NCBI GenBank assembly: GCA_943371235.1
Contig: CALRTZ010000001.1
Span: forward strand, 85,506-149,505
Direction: 5' to 3'
From: CAJBVG01 sp943371235
GTDB lineage: Bacteria > Bacteroidota > Bacteroidia > Sphingobacteriales > Sphingobacteriaceae
DNA length: 64,000 bases
In this document: piece after piece, positions 60,186-64,000 of the stretch
Layout: each line of letters begins with the position of its first letter
How positions within the stretch are numbered: the stretch's first letter is position 1
Position numbers and translations under genes: made by a program
The notes under the pieces: generated by a model
The model's input: only the letters and a program-made list of their open reading frames with translations
Databases searched by the model: none
What the model was told of the DNA's origin: nothing

Positions 60186-60258
60186 ATTGTAAATGGTGAA
60201 TGGTGAATTAAGCAGTTTTTTACCTCGATGCTTCATTCACCATTCACCATTCACAATT
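60185..60258. repeat. Palindromic TTCACAA-family element, 30-bp arms and 14-nt loop
   Basis: The left arm (60185-60214) starts at the kinase stop codon and ends AAGCA. The right arm (60229-60258) starts TGCTT and continues ATTCACCATTCACC and TTCACAATT. They pair over 30 bp with two mismatches, leaving a 14-nt loop. The architecture equals that of 34688-34761. A frame opening in this element could be joined to sucD, but it is not a plausible start. Confidence 0.85.
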
Positions 60259-60272
60259 CACAATTAGATGAA

Positions 60273-60303
60273 TTTGTAATTCCCAACAAAAAACGTAATT
60301 TCG
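60273..60303 (+). promoter_or_regulatory. Promoter of sucD (TTTG-N19-TAATTTCG)
   Basis: TTTG at 60273-60276 and TAATTTCG at 60296-60303 are separated by 19 bp, the spacing expected for Bacteroidota promoters. The box is 20 bp before the chosen sucD ATG, which supports that start over the one 32 codons upstream. Confidence 0.65.
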
Positions 60304-60323
60304 CTGCATCAAAAAACAAACAA

Positions 60324-61208
60324 ATGAGCGTATTAGTAAATAAAGATTCTAAGGTAATAGTACAAGGTTTTACAGGCAGCGAAGGTTCATTCCACGCAGG
60401 TCAGATGATTGAATATGGAACGAATGTGGTAGGTGGAGTTACCCCAGGTAAAGGTGGTAGCATGCATTTAGATCGTCCTGTGTTTAACACAGTTGCAGAT
60501 GCAGTAAGCCAAACCAGTGCTAACGTTTCTATTATATTTGTACCGCCAGCATTCGCAGCCGACGCTATTATGGAAGCAGCAGAAGCAGGCATTAAAGTGA
60601 TTATTTGTATTACAGAAGGTATTCCTACGAAAGACATGATCCAAGTAAAAGAATACTTAAGCGATAAAGATTGCCGATTAATTGGACCGAATTGCCCAGG
60701 GGTAATGACAGCCGGTGAGGCGAAAGTGGGCATTATGCCAGGTTTTATCTTCAAACCAGGAAGAGTGGGTATCGTTTCAAAATCGGGAACCTTAACTTAC
60801 GAAGCGGTTGACCAATGCACACGTTTAGGCTTAGGCCAATCTACTGCAATTGGTATTGGTGGCGACCCTATTATTGGTACAACCACTAAAGAAGCGGTAG
60901 AATTATTAATGAACGACCCAGAAACCGATGGTATAATTATGATTGGTGAAATTGGTGGTGGTATGGAAGCAGAAGCTGCACAATGGATTAAAGCAAATGG
61001 TAAAAAGCCAGTGGTTGGTTTCATTGCAGGGCAAACTGCTCCAGCAGGACGTAGAATGGGGCACGCAGGTGCAATTGTAGGTGGTGCGGATGATACTGCT
61101 GCTGCAAAAATGAAAATCATGCGTGAGTGTGGTATTCGTGTAGTAGAATCGCCAGCTCAAATTGGCGTGGCAATGCAAGAAGAATTGAAAAAAGCCGGAT
61201 TGATATAG
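60324..61208 (+). CDS. sucD: Succinyl-CoA ligase, alpha subunit
   Basis: The alpha subunit of the TCA-cycle enzyme converts succinyl-CoA, ADP (or GDP) and phosphate to succinate, CoA and ATP (or GTP). The ATG at 60324 gives 294 residues starting MSVLVNKDSKVIVQGFTG, which matches the family; a longer frame from 60228 would translate the upstream repeat and promoter. CoA-binding GSEGSFHAGQM and the phosphorylated His247 in RRMGHAGAI are present. The beta subunit gene sucC is not in the window, so the two subunits are unlinked here. Confidence 0.95.
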   Translation: MSVLVNKDSKVIVQGFTGSEGSFHAGQMIEYGTNVVGGVTPGKGGSMHLDRPVFNTVADAVSQTSANVSIIFVPPAFAADAIMEAAEAGIKVIICITEGIPTKDMIQVKEYLSDKDCRLIGPNCPGVMTAGEAKVGIMPGFIFKPGRVGIVSKSGTLTYEAVDQCTRLGLGQSTAIGIGGDPIIGTTTKEAVELLMNDPETDGIIMIGEIGGGMEAEAAQWIKANGKKPVVGFIAGQTAPAGRRMGHAGAIVGGADDTAAAKMKIMRECGIRVVESPAQIGVAMQEELKKAGLI

Positions 61209-61240
61209 TGTGCTAGTATGCTAGTGTGCTAGTGTGCTAA
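61206..61240. repeat. Octamer repeat (TGTGCTAG units)
   Basis: TGTGCTAG, TATGCTAG, TGTGCTAG and TGTGCTAA follow in 8-bp steps starting at the sucD stop codon. The reverse complement matches the adk-obg repeat (TAGCACAC family). Confidence 0.75.
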
Positions 61241-61242
61241 TG

Positions 61243-61273
61243 AAGGGTCCTTTGTGCTACAAGGGACCTTTTT
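61243..61273 (+). terminator. Terminator of sucD
   Basis: AAGG(G)TCCTTTG pairs with CAAGGGACCTT with one bulged G and a 5-nt loop, followed by five T residues. It lies between two repeat blocks. Confidence 0.75.
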
Positions 61274-61276
61274 AAT

Positions 61277-61442
61277 TAGCGGGGAGCGATGAGCAGGGAG
61301 AAAAGAGCGGGGAGCTGCAAGTAGCACTAAGCTTGCTAATAACTTATTAACCCATTAACTTAATAACTCAATAACCTATTAACCTATTAACCCATTAACT
61401 CAATAAACCAACTAATTCACAATTCACAATTCACAACTCATC
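61277..61442. repeat. Stacked repeats: GGGGAGC, then TATTAACC, then TTCACAA units, ending at truA
   Basis: GGGGAGC-type units (61279-61318) are followed by degenerate octamers CTATTAAC, CCATTAAC and CTCAATAA (about 61336-61410). TTCACAA heptamers (61416-61440) then run up to 2 bp before the truA ATG. Each family also occurs alone elsewhere in the window. Confidence 0.8.
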
Positions 61443-62189
61443 ATGCGTTATTTTCTGCAACTAGCATACAGAGGCACAAACTACCACGGTTGGCAAATAC
61501 AACCGAATGCCATTAGTGTGCAAGAAGTATTGGATAAAGCACTGAGCACTCTTTGTGGAGAGCCTGTATTCTCCTTGGGTTGTGGCAGAACAGATGCCGG
61601 TGTGCATGCCCGCGATTTTTACGCGCATTTTGATACTAACAAAGTACTTAACGCCGCTCTTATTACCAACCTCAACGGAATTTTACCCAAAGATATTTCT
61701 GCAAAACGTTTTATTGAAGTAGCCCCAGAAGCACATGCCCGCTTTGATGCTACCAGCAGGTCGTACCAATACCTCCTACATTTTAATAAAGACCCTTTTA
61801 AAGAGGAGCTGAGTTATTATTTTAATTTTCAGCGTAAACCCGATTATATATTAATGAACGAAGGTGCAAAAATCATTATGGAATACGATGATTTTGCTTG
61901 CTTCAGCAAAGCCAATACCGATGTATTTACTACCATTTGCAACTTAACAGAAGCTAAATGGGAATTGCAAGCCGACGGTTCCTTGATATTTCATATTACA
62001 GCCAATCGCTTTTTACGAAACATGGTACGCGCCATTGTGGGTACACTCATCGATTATGGCATTGGCAAAATAAATGAACAGGAGCTTCGCCAAATTATTC
62101 TGAATAAAAATCGTTCGCTTGCCGGAACATCTGTTCCTGGAAATGGTTTATATTTAACGAACATTAAATATCCATATATAAACGAATAG
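61443..62189 (+). CDS. truA: tRNA pseudouridine synthase A
   Basis: TruA converts U38-U40 in the anticodon stem-loop of many tRNAs to pseudouridine. The 248-residue protein starts MRYFLQLAYRGTNYHGWQ and has the catalytic Asp51 in CGRTDAGVHA, with later family motifs DFACFSKAN and FLRNMVRAIVGT. The ABC exporter gene begins 4 bp after its stop, so the two share a transcript. Its own start codon abuts a TTCACAA repeat. Confidence 0.95.
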   Translation: MRYFLQLAYRGTNYHGWQIQPNAISVQEVLDKALSTLCGEPVFSLGCGRTDAGVHARDFYAHFDTNKVLNAALITNLNGILPKDISAKRFIEVAPEAHARFDATSRSYQYLLHFNKDPFKEELSYYFNFQRKPDYILMNEGAKIIMEYDDFACFSKANTDVFTTICNLTEAKWELQADGSLIFHITANRFLRNMVRAIVGTLIDYGIGKINEQELRQIILNKNRSLAGTSVPGNGLYLTNIKYPYINE

Positions 62190-62193
62190 CGTT

Positions 62194-63942
62194 ATGAGCA
62201 GTGTGAGCGGAAAAGCCATCGACAGTAAAATACTTAGAAGAATATACAAATACTTAGCACCCTATAAAAAGGTGTTTTTTACCAGCGTATTCCTTACCAT
62301 TTTACTTGCTATTATTGCTCCCGTTCGCCCCTACATGGTGCAATATACCATCGACCATTACATTCTGGAACAAGACCAACAAGGCTTATTATACATGGTG
62401 GTGCTTATGTTTGTGATGCTGGGCATACAAACCATCGTTCAATATTACCATACCGTGCTTACCAATTGGTTGGGCCAATCGGCAATACTCGATTTACGAA
62501 AATTGGTATTCTCACATTTACTCAGCTTACGTTTAAAATATTTCGACCATACTCCTATTGGCACCTTGGTTACGCGCGCCGTATCCGATTTAGAAACTAT
62601 TGCCGATGTATTCTCCGAAGGACTTATTGTAATAATTGGCGACATCCTTCAAATTGTAGTAATTGTAGGTGTAATGCTTTATGTGGATTGGCGCTTAACA
62701 CTTATTAGTTTAGCTACCATCCCATTCTTACTAATCGCTACTTATATTTTTAAAGAGCGAACTAAAAAGGCATTTCAAGACGTACGTGTGGAAGTGGCGA
62801 AACTCAATACTTTTTTACAAGAACACATTAGCGGTATGCGCATTACTCAATTGTTTGTGCGCGAAGATGCCGAAATGGAAAAATTCAAAAACATTAATCG
62901 CCGTCACCGTAAAGCTCACATAAAGTCGGTTTGGTATTATTCTATTTTCTTCCCAGTGGTAGAGTTAATGTCGGCTACCAGTGTAGGTTTATTGGTGTGG
63001 TACGGTTTTAAAGAAGTGCTCGATGGCAGTTTAAGTTTAGGAGTAATTGTTTCCTTTATGATGTACCTAAACATGCTCTTCCGCCCCATTCGCGAATTAG
63101 CCGATAAGTTCAACACTTTGCAAATGGGAATGGTAAGTTCCGAACGTATTTTTAATGTACTCGATACAGATGAGCAAACTCCAAACAACGGTACTATAAA
63201 AGATATTCAACTAAAAGGCGATATTCAATTTGAGAATGTACGCTTTGCTTACAATGACGATAAATATGTACTTAATAATATTTCGTTTGAAGTAGAAGCG
63301 GGCAAAACCCTTGCCATTGTGGGCGCTACAGGAGCAGGCAAAAGTAGCATCATCAATTTATTAAATAGATTTTACGAAATAAATGAAGGTGTAATTAGAG
63401 TAGATGGAGTAGATGTACACGAGTACGAACTTTCATTTTTACGTTCGCAAATTGCAACCGTTTTGCAAGATGTATTTTTGTTTTCGGATACTATTGAAGA
63501 AAACATCCGCATGAAAAATACAAACATTACTCGCGAAGAAATTATAAGTGCAGCCAAACAAGTAGGTGCACACAACTTCATCATGAATTTACCTGGAGGC
63601 TATGAGTATAATGTGATGGAACGCGGAGCCACCTTATCTGTAGGCCAAGCACAACTTATTTCCTTCATCAGAGCCTTGGTATATAACCCACGCATTTTGG
63701 TGCTCGACGAAGCAACTTCTTCTGTAGATACCGAAACAGAAGTACTCATTCAAAATGCTATTCAAAAATTAATGAAAGGCAGAACTTCCATCGTTATCGC
63801 TCACCGCCTCTCTACCATCCAAAACGCCGATCAAATAATGGTGTTAGACAAAGGTGAGATTGTTGAAAAAGGGAGTCACCAGGAGCTTTTGAAACTTGAT
63901 GGGGCCTATAAAAGACTTTATGATTTGCAATACTCTAAATAA
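62194..63942 (+). CDS. ABC exporter, fused permease and ATPase (MsbA/multidrug type)
   Basis: The 582-residue half-transporter has six membrane helices in the first 320 or so residues and an ATPase domain with Walker A GATGAGKS (377-384), the signature as LSVGQ (481-485) instead of LSGGQ, and Walker B ILVLDE (Asp505, Glu506), then the H-loop in VIAHRLST. It should form a homodimer in the inner membrane and export lipids or amphipathic compounds; the substrate is unknown. The Gly-to-Val change in the signature occurs in other family members. It is co-transcribed with truA. Confidence 0.92.
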   Translation: MSSVSGKAIDSKILRRIYKYLAPYKKVFFTSVFLTILLAIIAPVRPYMVQYTIDHYILEQDQQGLLYMVVLMFVMLGIQTIVQYYHTVLTNWLGQSAILDLRKLVFSHLLSLRLKYFDHTPIGTLVTRAVSDLETIADVFSEGLIVIIGDILQIVVIVGVMLYVDWRLTLISLATIPFLLIATYIFKERTKKAFQDVRVEVAKLNTFLQEHISGMRITQLFVREDAEMEKFKNINRRHRKAHIKSVWYYSIFFPVVELMSATSVGLLVWYGFKEVLDGSLSLGVIVSFMMYLNMLFRPIRELADKFNTLQMGMVSSERIFNVLDTDEQTPNNGTIKDIQLKGDIQFENVRFAYNDDKYVLNNISFEVEAGKTLAIVGATGAGKSSIINLLNRFYEINEGVIRVDGVDVHEYELSFLRSQIATVLQDVFLFSDTIEENIRMKNTNITREEIISAAKQVGAHNFIMNLPGGYEYNVMERGATLSVGQAQLISFIRALVYNPRILVLDEATSSVDTETEVLIQNAIQKLMKGRTSIVIAHRLSTIQNADQIMVLDKGEIVEKGSHQELLKLDGAYKRLYDLQYSK

Positions 63943-63975
63943 TTGTGAGTTGTGAATTGTGAGTTGTGAATTACG
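63943..63975. repeat. Left arm of a TTGTGAA-family element, cut by the window edge
   Basis: TTGTGAG, TTGTGAA, TTGTGAG and TTGTGAA units run directly from the ABC gene stop and end GAATTACGCG. This parallels the left arms at 34688 and 60185, which end GAATTATGCA and GAATTAAGCA. The right arm is expected just past base 64000. Confidence 0.7.
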
Positions 63976-64000
63976 CGTTTTGGTTTCTTTTCTTTTTCTT

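Noticed and set aside
60228..60323. N-terminal extension of sucD by 32 residues
   Set aside because: It would translate the palindromic repeat and the promoter; the family start MSVLVNKDSKVIV fits the ATG at 60324.

Overview
The window is a chromosomal segment of a low-GC member of the Bacteroidota. This rests on several independent signs. Nine large exported proteins end in type IX secretion system (T9SS) type A sorting domains. There is an ECF sigma / FecR / STN-TonB receptor / DUF4249 cluster. Promoters carry the phylum's -7 box (TAnnTTTG, often TAnnTTCG here), and start codons lack clear Shine-Dalgarno sequences. The genus cannot be fixed from the sequence alone. I see no rRNA, CRISPR array, insertion sequence, prophage or integrase.

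Layout. 1-4.7 kb: 3' end of gyrB facing a serine-hydrolase lipoprotein, then an aspartyl protease and malate dehydrogenase, divergent from an RmlD-like reductase and a peroxiredoxin. 4.8-8.5 kb: tRNA-Arg(ACG), adk, obg, a stand-alone receiver and a sigma-54 activator. 8.5-14.6 kb: a T9SS cargo gene and a four-gene ECF sigma / TonB receptor / DUF4249 / FecR operon. 14.8-20.4 kb: gapA, a FabH-like synthase, a lipoprotein truncated haemoglobin with a small membrane partner, HU, a short MscS channel and a tandem UspA. 20.5-30.9 kb: an Omp28-like CxxC protein, a beta-strand-repeat protein lacking both export signals, and a 1679-residue BNR/PKD/Ig-like protein. 31-34 kb: purT-SDR-VOC operon. 34.2-47.2 kb: DUF2147 protein, M1 peptidase and two giant paralogous repeat proteins. 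47.3-50 kb: TPR histidine kinase and a long intergenic region with an orphan terminator and a 35-residue Lys-rich gene. 50-56.6 kb: three more T9SS cargo genes and a cold-shock gene. 56.6-64 kb: hybrid histidine kinase, sucD, truA and an ABC exporter.

Housekeeping genes (gyrB, mdh, adk, obg, gapA, purT, sucD, truA) are interleaved with surface and secretion genes. The secreted set looks like adhesins, propellers and a peptidase placed on the cell surface by a T9SS encoded elsewhere.

The most unusual structure is non-coding. At least eleven intergenic gaps are built from degenerate 7- or 8-bp tandem units. The units fall into about six sequence families, each seen at two or more loci on either strand, and they often abut stop or start codons. 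Two of these loci fold into near-perfect 30-bp palindromes with 14-nt loops, and the first half of a third runs off the right edge of the window. The other points worth attention are the exported globin pair, the unsecreted-looking repeat protein, the gyrB terminator embedded in a convergent gene, and the small Lys-rich gene beside a possible small RNA. All motif and family assignments were made by eye; no database search was run.
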